The notes under the pieces were generated by a model, which saw nothing but the letters and a program-made list of their open reading frames with translations, was not told the DNA's origin and did not search any database. DNA of 11,978 nucleotides, taken from Dunaliella salina (taxonomy: Eukaryota; Chlorophyta; Chlorophyceae; Chlamydomonadales; Dunaliellaceae). Made by a program: the position numbers and the translations under genes. The stretch is taken from contig MU069846.1 of the NCBI GenBank assembly GCA_002284615.2, forward strand, positions 230,917-242,894, read 5' to 3'. Shown here in pieces: positions 1 to 7,625 of this stretch; position 1 is the first letter of the stretch, and every line of letters begins with the position of its first letter.

Positions 1-1241
1 TTATGGATATTATGTTGGCTGGCGAGGACCAGTCACAGGCTGATCAGTCGAACAATCTGGCTGAAGGTCCCCAAATGTAAATCCAAATCCAAATCATCCC
101 AGGCCCAATGCGCAAGTGCCAAGGTAAGTGCGGCCATACGCCGACAAGCAAAGAAGGGCAGAATTAGCCAAGACAAGCTGTCCAGTTCATTTACAAAGAC
201 TGTGCTGGCAGCGGCCAGCAGTCCAAGTTGCCTTCAGTTGATCCTTGCCAACACATGGAGGCAGTCCTCGTAAGTAAGGGCAAAACTTGAAAGCCTTTAC
301 ATGGGGCAACATTGAATCCAGCCTTCTAAAAAACCCATCATGTGTGATGCTCAAACGGTTTCTAGAGCAAAGGCAACGTTCAACCTCAGCTTCTAAGGGA
401 GTTGCTGCTCAAAGCTGGGAAGCAAGAAACAAGAATGATACTTGTGAAACACTAGTATCAAATTTAACCGGTGCGATCCCTTGAAACAATAGAAATGAAT
501 ACCCAGACAATCAAGCATGCGGAAAACAGAAAGAAAATGAGCATTGGGTTCAAAATGAATTCTCTCGTGGTCAAGGTTAGGATCCGATTATGTAAATGCA
601 CAAATGATGGGAGAACAATGATGCTCTTTCACTGGATGCTAAGTCCCAGTATGCCAGGCAGGGCACCGCGACTTTAAAGGCTCCGCTATGTAAAAAGCCA
701 GTCCCAATACACAATTTGAGCAAGAAAACGTATGGCCACAGTCACGCTCGTGTGTTTGGCATGCAAGCAGATGGCAACGCAACCACCACAGCTTTTTCTC
801 AGCCTTCTTTCATGCCAACTCAAGAGGAGTGCCCTGCAGGAAGCCCACGAATGCTGCCAGGCTCGTCAAGTACAGCCCAATGGTGACCTGCATGACCCAA
901 AGTTCGTTTCGAGGAGTCAGGTGCCAAAAAAAACGAATACTGATGAGATCACAGGCAGTGTTCCTACAGCAAAACCGTTATGGAGAGGGCCAGAGTGAAA
1001 TCCTGACCTGGGAATTCTGCTGTGCCATGAGAGGGTTTAAAAGCAGTTGGCACTTACAACCGCAAGCTTGTGAGTTGCAGGGGAGCAAAGGTGAGTGGGC
1101 GTCAGTCAGGTATTCCTCGTCCTCAAATGTTGGGACCCATCTAGACATCGAATAACTCCACAGAAGAAATGCAAAAAGGATGCGGTCAGAACTTGCTGTG
1201 TACACTGCAGACGTTTCCTTATTATCCAGAGGGCCTTATGC
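1..1241. other. Unassigned stretch, no supported gene
   Basis: Only short open frames occur and none matches a family I recognise. The first 79 bases are open on the plus strand (start-like ATG at 3, TAA at 77-79), encoding a Gln/Asn-rich tail of about 25 residues that could be the end of a terminal exon, but nothing confirms this. A GTAAGT donor-like site lies at 271-276 after a readable segment. On the minus strand around 830-910 a short hydrophobic reading (LYLTSLAAFVGFL) resembles a membrane segment but ends quickly in a stop. I could not link these pieces into a gene. Confidence 0.3.
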
Positions 1242-1294
1242 CAGTGCTTAACAATAGCCTACACAACAGTGCTAAACAATAGCCTACACAACAG
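1242..1294. repeat. 25-bp tandem duplication
   Basis: Two adjacent 25-bp units, 1242-1266 and 1267-1291, differ by one base and are followed by a further CAG. The shared core is ACAATAGCCTACACAA. This is a simple tandem duplication with no visible coding role. Confidence 0.85.
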
Positions 1295-1553
1295 GAGACC
1301 AAGGAGGAAATGCCTTTGTTTTTATACAAGCAATGCACCAGGAAGCCCAAGGAGCCTGCTTCAGTAAGCAGGCCCTTGCACCTTGAGCAACAAAAAGTCG
1401 CTTTAAGTTTAGGCTTCTCCTCTATTAGGCCCAAGTTGATACTGCAGAAACGCTGGAGCTTGCACAAAGCCCACGCACCAAGAAGACAACAGAATAGCTG
1501 CCAGTGCTCTCCACTAGCACGCCCGTACACAGGTTGCCCACAATACCCAGCGC

Positions 1554-2578
1554 AATACTGCAGGAGTTGGTCAGCCCCAGCAGCTTGCCAGCACTGGCCT
1601 GAGCCACATCCTGGGGAGGCAAAAGCAAGCAAGAGCATGAGCGTGAAGAGAGGTTACCTTCTTGGATGCTGCAGGAGTTGGTCAGCCCCAGTAGCTTGCC
1701 TGCACTGGCCTGAGCCACATCCTGCATAAGCTAAAGTAAGCAACAGAACGCATGTGAAATCACGAAAAATCCAAAGGCATTTGGTCCCTTTTATGCTGCA
1801 GGGTCTGGTCAGCCCCAGGCCCTTGCCCGCACTGACCTGGGCCACACCCTGCGGAGGTCAAAGCAAGTAACAGCACAAGCATGAGCTCAAAAATTTTGAA
1901 GGGGTTTGCCATCTGCCGTCTTTGATGCTGCAGGGTTGCTGCACTGGCCTGGGCCACACCCTTTCAAGACCAAAGCAAGCAACAGCATGAGAGTACATTC
2001 ATTAAAAGGTCAAAGGGATTTGCTCTCTTTGATGCTGCAGGAGTTGGTCAGGCCTAATAGCTCGCCTTCACTGGCCTGGGCCACATCCTGTAGAGGCCAA
2101 GGCAAGCAACAGAGCGATTGTGAATTCAACAAATTTTGAAGAGAGCTGCCACCTGTTGTTGCTGCAGGAGTTGGTCAGGCCTCGTGGCTTGCCTGCACTG
2201 GCCTGGGCCCCATCCTGAGGGAGCTGAAGTTAGCAAAAGAACGAGCGTGAATTCACCAAAAAACCAAGGGGGTTTGCCCTCTTTGATGCTGCAGGACTTG
2301 ATCAGGCCTGGTAGCATGCCTGCAACGGCCTGGACCACACCCTGCGGAGGCCAAAGCAAGCAAAAGCACGAGCATGAATTAAAGAAATTTCAAATGAATT
2401 TCGGGTTTGCCATCTTTGATGCTGCAGTGTGCCTGCATGCCACATTTCGTTGCTGCAGGAGTCGGTCAGGCCCAGCAGCTCGCCTGCGCTGGCCTGAGCC
2501 ACATCCTGTCGACACCAAAGCAAGCATGTGCTTTCATTGAAGGGGTTTGCAATTTTTGATGCTGCAGGGGTTGGTTTG
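1554..2578. repeat. Satellite array, unit about 127 bp, ten copies
   Basis: Each unit opens with the anchor ATGCTGCAGGAGTTGGTCAG or a close variant. Anchors start at 1555, 1666, 1793, 1925, 2032, 2159, 2286, 2419, 2450 and 2559, giving spacings of 111, 127, 132, 107, 127, 127, 133, 31 and 109 bp. Units share a central CACTGGCCTGGGCCACA block, then CCAAAGCAAGCAA, then a variable AT-richer part ending in GGGTTTGCCNTCTTTG. The 31-bp unit at 2419 and the final one are truncated, and the fourth lacks the GTTGGTCAG part. Many spacings are not multiples of three, so the 63- to 139-residue open frames here are repeat by-products rather than genes. Confidence 0.93.
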
Positions 2579-2995
2579 TTAAGCTTATTTCATGCTGTGG
2601 AACAAGCGTGCAACCCCAAGAATCTGAGTAAGAATGGCAATGCGTATTGCAGAAAACTTGGTCAGGCGGACCTCCACCAAGACAGGGACAACCATTTGCA
2701 AGAAAGGGCGGCAGTTCAAAACACGGAAGGTTAGGTCGACATGACATCCTGCCACAACATGGAGCCCCAAAATCAAAGACTAGAGTAGTTACTGCGCAAC
2801 TACCAAGTCTTGTAAGGTTCTGTCTTGCCCAGAAAAAAAGCAAGAAACCCCAAAAATTTGAGGGTTTCGGCCTGTCATGGATCTACAGTGTTTGACCAGT
2901 CCGACCTTGCCAAGGCAGGAGCAGAGTGAGCTACACTGCAAGGTGAAGCGCCTCAACAAGAATGCAAGGAGGAGCATGCGGGGTACTTCTGGCCC
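2579..2995. other. Unassigned stretch with one weak minus-strand ORF
   Basis: No repeat or known gene is visible. The most protein-like reading is on the minus strand at 2585-2776, 63 residues, with an alternating hydrophobic part (FLQMVVPVLVEVRL) and a stop just before the end of the preceding satellite. I do not recognise it. It could be a last exon or chance. Confidence 0.25.
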
Positions 2996-3022
2996 ATGAA
3001 GTGCTGCACAGTCAGATCTCTG

Positions 3023-3122
3023 CCAATTGCTGTCACTGCAGAGACTTGGAAGCAGTCAATAGTACCGAGACCTGAGCCAATTGCTGACATGGCAAAAACA
3101 TGGAAGCCGTTGAGCTCTGCCC
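3023..3122. repeat. Degenerate 54-bp tandem dimer
   Basis: CCAATTGCTG occurs at 3023 and 3077. In both copies it is followed by a G/A-rich stretch and TGGAAGC, a period of 54 bp. On the minus strand this gives two related 18-residue segments (FHVFAMSAIGSGL and FQVSAVTAIGRDL) inside an 82-residue open frame at 2953-3201. That frame is unrecognised. The period is divisible by three, so a coding remnant is possible but unproven. Confidence 0.5.
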
Positions 3123-3217
3123 ATCTGAACACCACAAATGGAGCAGACACTTTCCTTGAATCCTTACAGATAGCCCTGCCTGCTGGTGCCCGTAATTGCA
3201 CGGGGGCGCGAGGGCAA

Positions 3218-3360
3218 GTGCAGGCACGTGAGGGAGGGTGGCTGTGCGAAAGGCATGAGGATGTGTGTGTGCATGTGAGGGTGGCTGTGCGAAAGACGTA
3301 AGGGCATGAGGGCTATGCTTGAGGCATGAGGATGTGTGAGAGCATGCGAGAGATGGCTTT
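3218..3360. repeat. GT/GA-rich degenerate minisatellite
   Basis: GTGGCTGTGCGAAAG occurs twice, at about 3238 and 3281, and GGCATGAGGATGTGTG twice, at about 3251 and 3324. Between them lie GTGTGTGTGC and variants of GTGAGGG. The tract is strongly purine and GT biased on the plus strand. It lies just upstream of the telomeric tract. Confidence 0.7.
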
Positions 3361-3437
3361 TCAAAAGGCAAGGCCAATGCCAAGAAGTGCAAGCTTGCAG
3401 CAGAATATGCACAGAGATGTTCCGCGTGAAGCAGTGG

Positions 3438-3493
3438 TTTAGGGTTTAGGGTAACCCTAACCCTAAACCCTAAACCCTAAACCCTAAACCCTA
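3438..3493. repeat. Interstitial telomeric repeat, head-to-head
   Basis: Two TTTAGGG units (3438-3451) run into a TAA spacer and then the opposite orientation: CCCTAA (3455-3460), four exact CCCTAAA units (3461-3488) and CCCTA (3489-3493). This is the plant-type telomere repeat in both orientations, G-rich strand pointing inward from the left, the order expected of two fused chromosome ends. AGTGGTT lies on both sides (3433-3439 and 3493-3499), overlapping the tract by one or two bases at each edge. This direct repeat is more typical of an insertion at a staggered break. Confidence 0.95.
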
Positions 3494-3499
3494 GTGGTT

Positions 3500-3693
3500 G
3501 CTGTCCCGGGAGGTGCCGGTCGCTGTTAGGTTGTCCAGCATATCTCCACCCTACCGGCGATAGACTTGAAGCAGACTCATGGGAGGATGCATTTGGATAT
3601 GCAGGCCAGCAAAGCAGGTTCCTCAGCATACCTGCTAGCGAAGCCTAGATGCTCATAAATGGGTTCTGTTCTTCTAATAATGAGCAAGGACGG
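3500..3693. other. Unique spacer
   Basis: There is no repeat and no supported gene here. The sequence lies between the telomeric tract and a 23-bp duplication. Confidence 0.4.
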
Positions 3694-3748
3694 GCTCATA
3701 GAACACGGCAACATGTGCTCATAGGACACAGCAACATGTGCAACATGT
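3694..3748. repeat. 23-bp tandem duplication plus partial copy
   Basis: Units 3694-3716 and 3717-3739 differ at two positions and share GCTCATAG and CAACATGT. A third partial copy, GCAACATGT, follows at 3740-3748. Confidence 0.85.
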
Positions 3749-3947
3749 GCAAAAGCAGGGTAGGAAATAAATCAGCTCCTTTGGAAGCCTTGTTTTATTC
3801 TCCTCAGTTTTCCCAGAGGGCCAAAGGAAACCAAACAAGGTTTTCAGAGTTCTTCTGGTGAGGCACAAGGCTTTCAAAATTCGGAATTGGTATATCGTCA
3901 TGTCTTGATCACGGATCTCCTTCTGCACCCACATCTTCCGCACGTAC

Positions 3948-4042
3948 CTGCACATAGGCATGGAAGCCACCAAAGGAGAAAGCATAGCAGCTCTGGAATA
4001 GTACCAGCCAAGCAGTGGCAGCAGCAGGTGTGGTGGCCCAGC
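3948..4042 (-). other. Candidate 95-bp internal exon (unrecognised)
   Basis: On the minus strand this segment is preceded by a pyrimidine-rich acceptor-like sequence ending in TTCGCCTGCAG and followed by a donor-like GTACGTG right after a CAG, so both ends look like splice junctions. All three frames are open across it. One reads LVLFQSCYAFSFGGFHAYVQ, hydrophobic and membrane-like. Another continues without splicing into CRYVRKMWVQKEIRDQDM, within an open frame at 3719-4078. I recognise neither product. The neighbouring 90-bp array would lie in the upstream intron. Splice-like sites arise by chance, so confidence is low. Confidence 0.2.
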
Positions 4043-4360
4043 CTGCAGGCGAAGAAAAATGAACCAATTTACATCCACTGTATTACCATCAGAGCCATTA
4101 CAAAACCATCATGGTCATTGCCAGGGCACAGTCTGCAGGCAAAGAAAAGCAAAACCAACTAACGACCAATGTACAACTACCATATAACCATCACATTGCC
4201 AAGGGAACCGTCATGGTGGCCTAGCTTGCAGGCAAAGAGAAGCAAAACAAAAAACAAGATGAGAAGGCTGCCAGAAAAACCACTTGGCAGTTATTATATC
4301 AAGTTTGCAGGCAAAGAAAGACCAATATACAACCATTAGGCAGGGTGTGCCAGACATGGC
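4035..4360. repeat. Tandem array, unit about 90 bp, four copies
   Basis: The anchor TGCAGGCRAAGA occurs at about 4044, 4134, 4227 and 4306, spacings near 90, 93 and 79 bp. Each unit then has an A-rich part with ACCAAY and TACAWCCA, followed by ACCATCA and TGCCAAGGG-like sequence. On the minus strand each anchor reads as a pyrimidine-rich run ending in CCTGCAG or CCTGCAA, like a 3' splice site. Confidence 0.85.
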
Positions 4361-4389
4361 CGTAAATTCCCCTGAGCCGTTGACGGCCT

Positions 4390-4560
4390 TTACTTGCACT
4401 TTTAAATAATTGAATAATTAAGGTTGTATTTCTTAAATTTGGCATCTGCCTTTCAAACTGTCTTCAGAACCTAGTTAGAACTAACTATCTAAATTTTTCA
4501 GATCATTAGTTTAATCTAGATTTTTCCAGATTAGTAACCTAGTTACCTCAGTTATCAGTC
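4390..4560. other. AT-rich island with small palindromes
   Basis: This block of about 170 bp is much richer in A+T than its flanks. It contains TAGTTAG-AA-CTAACTA (4472-4487) and GTAAC-CTA-GTTAC (4534-4546). It also has a decayed tandem pair, CTAAATTTTTCAGATCATTAG-like at about 4489 and CTAGATTTTTCCAGATTAG at about 4515. It could be a promoter, a matrix-attachment-like segment or the relic of a small element. Nothing decides between these. Confidence 0.45.
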
Positions 4561-4621
4561 ATGTGCAGATGTCAAGCTTTTACATGCAGATATGTGAGGT
4601 TGCTTGGGATGTGTGAGGCAG

Positions 4622-4918
4622 CTAGAAGTCATGCAAGCGCACCCTCACACCCAGGAGCTGTAGCCAGTTGCACTGGGGACCCCAGGGGGACAGCCCTGGC
4701 TGCAAGTGCACCTGCCCCTTGTCACACTCCTCAACCTTGCGTGCAAGCTCAGGGTTCAGGCAGGTGCAGAGTTTCTTATGGGCCATCGCCCTCGTCCTTG
4801 CTTGCGCTGGGTGCAGCCCATGCCGAAGAGGTTCTCCTGCCCCGTAGCAGCATGGGGTTCCACCCTCGGGCCCCATGGAGGGTGTTCTGGACACGTGTAC
4901 ACTTTGCGAGGCCTTCAA
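4622..4918 (-). CDS. Weak candidate ORF, 98 residues, unknown
   Basis: This minus-strand frame runs from an ATG at 4918 to TAG at 4622. It is the most gene-like non-repetitive frame in the window by composition: in its C-terminal half (KKLCTCLNPELARKVEECDK onward) most third codon positions are G or C, in a locally GC-rich island. It is Cys-rich at first and ends with LLGVRVRLHDF. I recognise no domain, signal peptide or membrane segment. An overlapping plus-strand frame (4706-5254) is also open but runs into the microsatellite. It may be a single exon, a gene fragment or chance. Confidence 0.2.
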   Translation of the reverse strand: MKASQSVHVSRTPSMGPEGGTPCCYGAGEPLRHGLHPAQARTRAMAHKKLCTCLNPELARKVEECDKGQVHLQPGLSPWGPQCNWLQLLGVRVRLHDF

Positions 4919-5035
4919 GCAAGTAATTCACAAATGGACTGGATATTGCCTAGAGTGGCGACAATTAATTATTCAAATCGCACTCCTAATACTGGCACGA
5001 TAACAACAATAACAATATTAACAATAGCAATAAGA

Positions 5036-5165
5036 ATCATCATCATCATCATCATCATCATCATAACAACAACAATAACAATGACAAAAACAACAACAAC
5101 AACAATAATGATGATGAAGATGACGAAAATTATGATAATTATAATAACGGAAATACAAATAAATA
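5036..5165. repeat. Compound ATC / AAC / AAT microsatellite
   Basis: About nine ATC units (5036-5064) pass into AAC and AAT repeats (to about 5108), then ATGATGAAGATGACG and imperfect AAT-rich sequence. In translation it gives runs of Ile, Thr and Met on plus and Asp, Met or Val on minus, so the open frames here are artefacts of low complexity. Confidence 0.93.
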
Positions 5166-5277
5166 AATATTTCAACAATACTATTTGCCCAATACCTAAA
5201 TTCACACACTCAGTTCTTGATCGAATGCCGAATGAGTCAGTGACTCCAAGCTGACCATCTCAGCTGCCCAAAGGATG

Positions 5278-5400
5278 GATCAGGATGCGTGGCTTGGTTT
5301 GGTGGTTAGATCCTTGCGCATGGGCCATGCTAATCTTCTCTGTATTGTTGAAATTCAAACCTATCTTGAAGGACGATGAAGGACGATTAGATCAGGATGC
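5278..5400. repeat. 11-bp direct repeats flanking the U6-like element
   Basis: GATCAGGATGC occurs at 5278-5288 and again at 5390-5400, bracketing 101 bp that contains the U6-like core. This resembles a target-site duplication. The right copy is also part of the hairpin at 5385-5431, which contains an inverted copy of most of the motif, so a local rearrangement is an alternative. Confidence 0.75.
5289..5389 (-). ncRNA. U6: U6 spliceosomal snRNA-like sequence, probable pseudogene
   Basis: U6 is the catalytic snRNA of the spliceosome. On the minus strand, 5345 down to 5310 match the conserved core of eukaryotic U6 at 35 of 36 positions, from ATACAGAG through GATTAGCATGG to TGCGCAAGGAT. This includes the ACAGAGA box that pairs with the 5' splice site, the AGC triad that pairs with U2, and most of the internal stem-loop. 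The one mismatch is an A where canonical U6 has the last C of GCCCC. Upstream, AATTTCAACA still resembles AATTGGAACG. The 5' stem-loop is replaced by a duplicated CGTCCTTCAT, the 3' part after GGAT is unlike U6, and no T-run terminator, TATA box or plant-type upstream element is visible. The 101 bp between the flanking direct repeats is close to the usual U6 length of 100-107. These points favour a retrocopy or decayed copy over an active gene. Confidence 0.75.
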
Positions 5401-5431
5401 AAGCATTCCATGCTTACATCCTGATCTAATC
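5385..5431. repeat. Near-perfect hairpin, 22-bp arms
   Basis: Arms 5385-5406 and 5410-5431 are complementary except for one position, with a 3-nt TCC loop. The outer 15 bp, GATTAGATCAGGATG, pair perfectly. The hairpin touches the 5' side of the U6-like element on the minus strand. It could form a cruciform or, if transcribed, a stable RNA hairpin. Confidence 0.9.
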
Positions 5432-5737
5432 ATGAAAGGTTCGGGATGCAGACCCATGAGATGGTGCAGAGTGCGCGCTCCAGAATGCTGAGCCATCCAG
5501 AAAGAGGAACTTGTGTACCACACCCAAATGAATAGTACAGAGTGCACTGTGCTTGTGTGCATAAACACAAAGGAGACAGACTGCACACATTTCAGAACGA
5601 ATTAATTGCGGCACTGTAATGCCATGACAGCCACTTTTCACTCACCAGCTGCCAAAGGGATAGCACAGGCTGCGCAGCCAAGGGTACTGATGGCATGTGC
5701 TCCCCTCCTCACAGTCAATCGTGCGGACCCGCGTCGG
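5432..5737. other. Unique spacer, nothing recognised
   Basis: No repeat, RNA gene or supported coding frame is visible. Short frames of up to 81 residues occur on both strands without recognisable domains. Confidence 0.35.
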
Positions 5738-6560
5738 ATGAATCTGCATAGCAAGGTGCGCATCGTAAATTTGACCAGTGCTGAAGGGGAGTTGCGTGGG
5801 TCAGATGCAGGATTTCCTCATTCCAAACCAATGTTGACCTTCGTTGGGTGAATCTGCATGGCAAGGTGCGCATTGCAATTGTGGCCAGTGCTGAGGCGGA
5901 GATGTGTACGTCAGGGTGGAGCTTGTCTCTGTCCATTTTGGAGACTTGCTCACAATGAGCATTTAAGGAAGGGTGTGCATTGACACAATTTTGGCCAAGT
6001 CCATGTAGGGTCTGTGGTCCAGGTTGCAGGACTTCCTTCTTCCAAAAAGAAAAAATTCTACGCAGGCCATAGAGCATGTGTCTCAAGGGGAGGGCCACTA
6101 ACTTGCAAGCTAGCAAGGGCCTCGCTCCAAATCCTCAGGATCTGTGTGAGATGAACCTGGAGGGCAGAGCGTGCATTGGTTCTGAGGTAAATGCTTTGGT
6201 AATATAATGTAGGTCAGGGTGCAGGAGTTTCTCACTGCCATTGCGGGAACTTGCAAAATCCTATGAGCCTTCGGGGCAGGGTGTACATTGACTCCCGGGC
6301 CAGTGCTTGGGCAGTGCTTTGGCAGCATTGACCCTCGGGCCAGTGCTTTGGCAGTGCAATGTGGGCCAGGGTGTAGGAAATTTTTTACTCCCATGGTTGG
6401 AGTTCCCAACCATGGGAGTCTGCATCTGGTGAGCCTACAAAGCAGGTTGCTTGCTTCGGTATTGTAATGCAGGTCAAGATCCTTCTTTTCTTGCTCCTTA
6501 CCATGGAGACATGCATGTGACGAACCTAAAAAGCAGATTGCTTGGTGCCAAGGTGTGCCA
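5738..6560. repeat. Decayed tandem array, unit about 110 bp
   Basis: Related unit starts (GAATCTGCAT / GAACCTNNA / GAGCCT followed by GGCARGGTGYGCATTG) occur at about 5740, 5850, 5957, 6153, 6264, 6431 and 6522. Most units also share CCAGTGCT, GTCAGGGTGCAGGA and a TTCYTCAYTCC-like end. The first spacing is exactly 110 bp. The 197-bp gap after 5957 probably hides one very diverged unit, and the unit at 6264 is enlarged by an internal duplication of the GGGCCAGTGCTTTGGCAG part. No frame stays open across the array in a conserved way. Confidence 0.8.
6387..6419. repeat. Perfect 14-bp inverted repeat (hairpin)
   Basis: ACTCCCATGGTTGG (6387-6400) and its exact reverse complement (6406-6419) are separated by AGTTC. 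It lies inside one unit of the 110-bp array, after a run of six T. Other units carry only one arm (such as ACCATGGAGAC), so the palindrome arose within this unit. Confidence 0.92.
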
Positions 6561-6610
6561 AGGAGTGTAGGCCATGATGAGGAAAAGCAACACAGCAAAG
6601 AAGGCAAATG

Positions 6611-7576
6611 GGTCTTTGCACACAATGTCTTGGCTCGTTCATGAAAAGGACCGTCAAAAAAAGGATAAAGAATCGGGAGGGGAAAGAGACGCAGGAGGCA
6701 GACGCTGTCTGTTCTTTTGTCATCATTATCATCATCATCATCAGCAGCAGCAGCTGCAACGATCCTTGCAGGACGCTCTTGCTTTAACCCCTGTCTGCGC
6801 ATCCTAGGGTGTGGGATCTTTGTACACGAGGTTATGGTATGCTGATGAAAAAAACTGCACAAAAAAAGGATGAAAAATAGGGAGAGGAGAGAGGCACAGG
6901 ACGAGATAGACACTGTCTGTTCCATCATCATCCTCATCAGCAGCAGCAGCAGCCACAGTAGCAAACCTTGCAGCACGCTCTTGCTCACCCCTGTCCGCAC
7001 ATCCCATGGTGTGAGATCTTTGCACACAATGTCTCGGCTTGCACACGAAAAGGACTGTCAAAGAAAGGATGGAGAATCGGGAGAGGAAAGAGGAGCGGGC
7101 GGAAACACACTGTCTGTTCCATTGCCATCACCATTAGCAGCAGCTGCAGCGGCAACCCTTGCAGCGCGCTCTTGCTCACCCTGTCCGTGCATCCCAGGGT
7201 GTGGGATCTTTGCACACAAGGTCATGGTGTACTCATGGAAAAGACTACCAAAAAAGTATCATCATAAAAGAATCGGGAAAGGAAAGATGTGCAGGAGGAG
7301 ACACACACTGCCTGTTCCATTATCAACATATCAGCAGCAGCCGCAGCAACCTTTGCAGCACGCTCTTGCTCACCCCTGTCCGCACATCCCACAGGGTGTG
7401 GGATCTTTGCACACAAGGTCATGGTACGCGCAATAAAACTGTCATAAAAAGGATGAAGAAACGGAGAGAAAAGAGCCGCAGAGAGAGACAGACACCGTCT
7501 GTTCCATCAGCAGCAGCCGCAGCCACAGCAGCAACCCTTGCACCACGCTCTTGCTCACCCCTGTCTGGGCATCCCA
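6611..7576. repeat. Tandem array, unit about 185-200 bp, with antisense WD40 fragments
   Basis: Five related units share, in plus-strand order, GGGATCTTTGCACACAA, an A-rich part with AAAAGGA and GAATCGGGAGAGGAAAGA, CACTGTCTGTTCCAT, a CAT/CAG/CAA trinucleotide tract, and GCAGCACGCTCTTGCTCACC. The last block starts at 6769, 6970, 7161, 7355 and 7540, spacings 201, 191, 194 and 185 bp. Its reverse complement encodes WDVRTGVSKSVLQG (intact at 6970-7009), which matches the Trp-Asp start of a WD40 repeat. Other copies have substitutions or a lost base. The 305-residue minus-strand frame at 6110-7027 results from this repeat and is not a gene. Confidence 0.9.
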
Positions 7577-7625
7577 CAAGGCATGGGACGTGCAGACAGG
7601 AGTGAGCAGGAGCATGCTGCAAGGG
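7535..7625. repeat. Imperfect inverted repeat, 42-bp arms
   Basis: The last antisense WD40 fragment (7535-7576) and the start of the sense WD40 pseudogene (7584-7625) are reverse complements with about seven mismatches, separated by only 7 bp. This is the point where the antisense array folds back onto the sense-strand remnant. Confidence 0.85.

Noticed and set aside
69..82. TGTAA polyadenylation signal as in Chlamydomonas
   Set aside because: A five-base match with no supported gene upstream is not evidence.
1554..2578. CRISPR array
   Set aside because: Units of about 127 bp are homologous along their whole length and lack short identical repeats with unique spacers; the window is eukaryotic.
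3438..3493. A true chromosome end
   Set aside because: The tract is only 56 bp, changes orientation and has non-telomeric sequence on both sides.
4706..5254. 182-residue plus-strand open frame
   Set aside because: Its second half is a translated ATC/AAC microsatellite (poly-Ile, poly-Thr), and no domain is seen in the first half.
5445..5460. tRNA T-arm (GGTTCGGGATGCAGACCC)
   Set aside because: No matching acceptor stem, D-arm or anticodon arm could be found around it.
6110..7027. 305-residue minus-strand open frame
   Set aside because: It spans two unrelated tandem arrays; its repeated Leu, Met and Asp runs come from trinucleotide tracts, and only a short WD40 fragment in it is meaningful.
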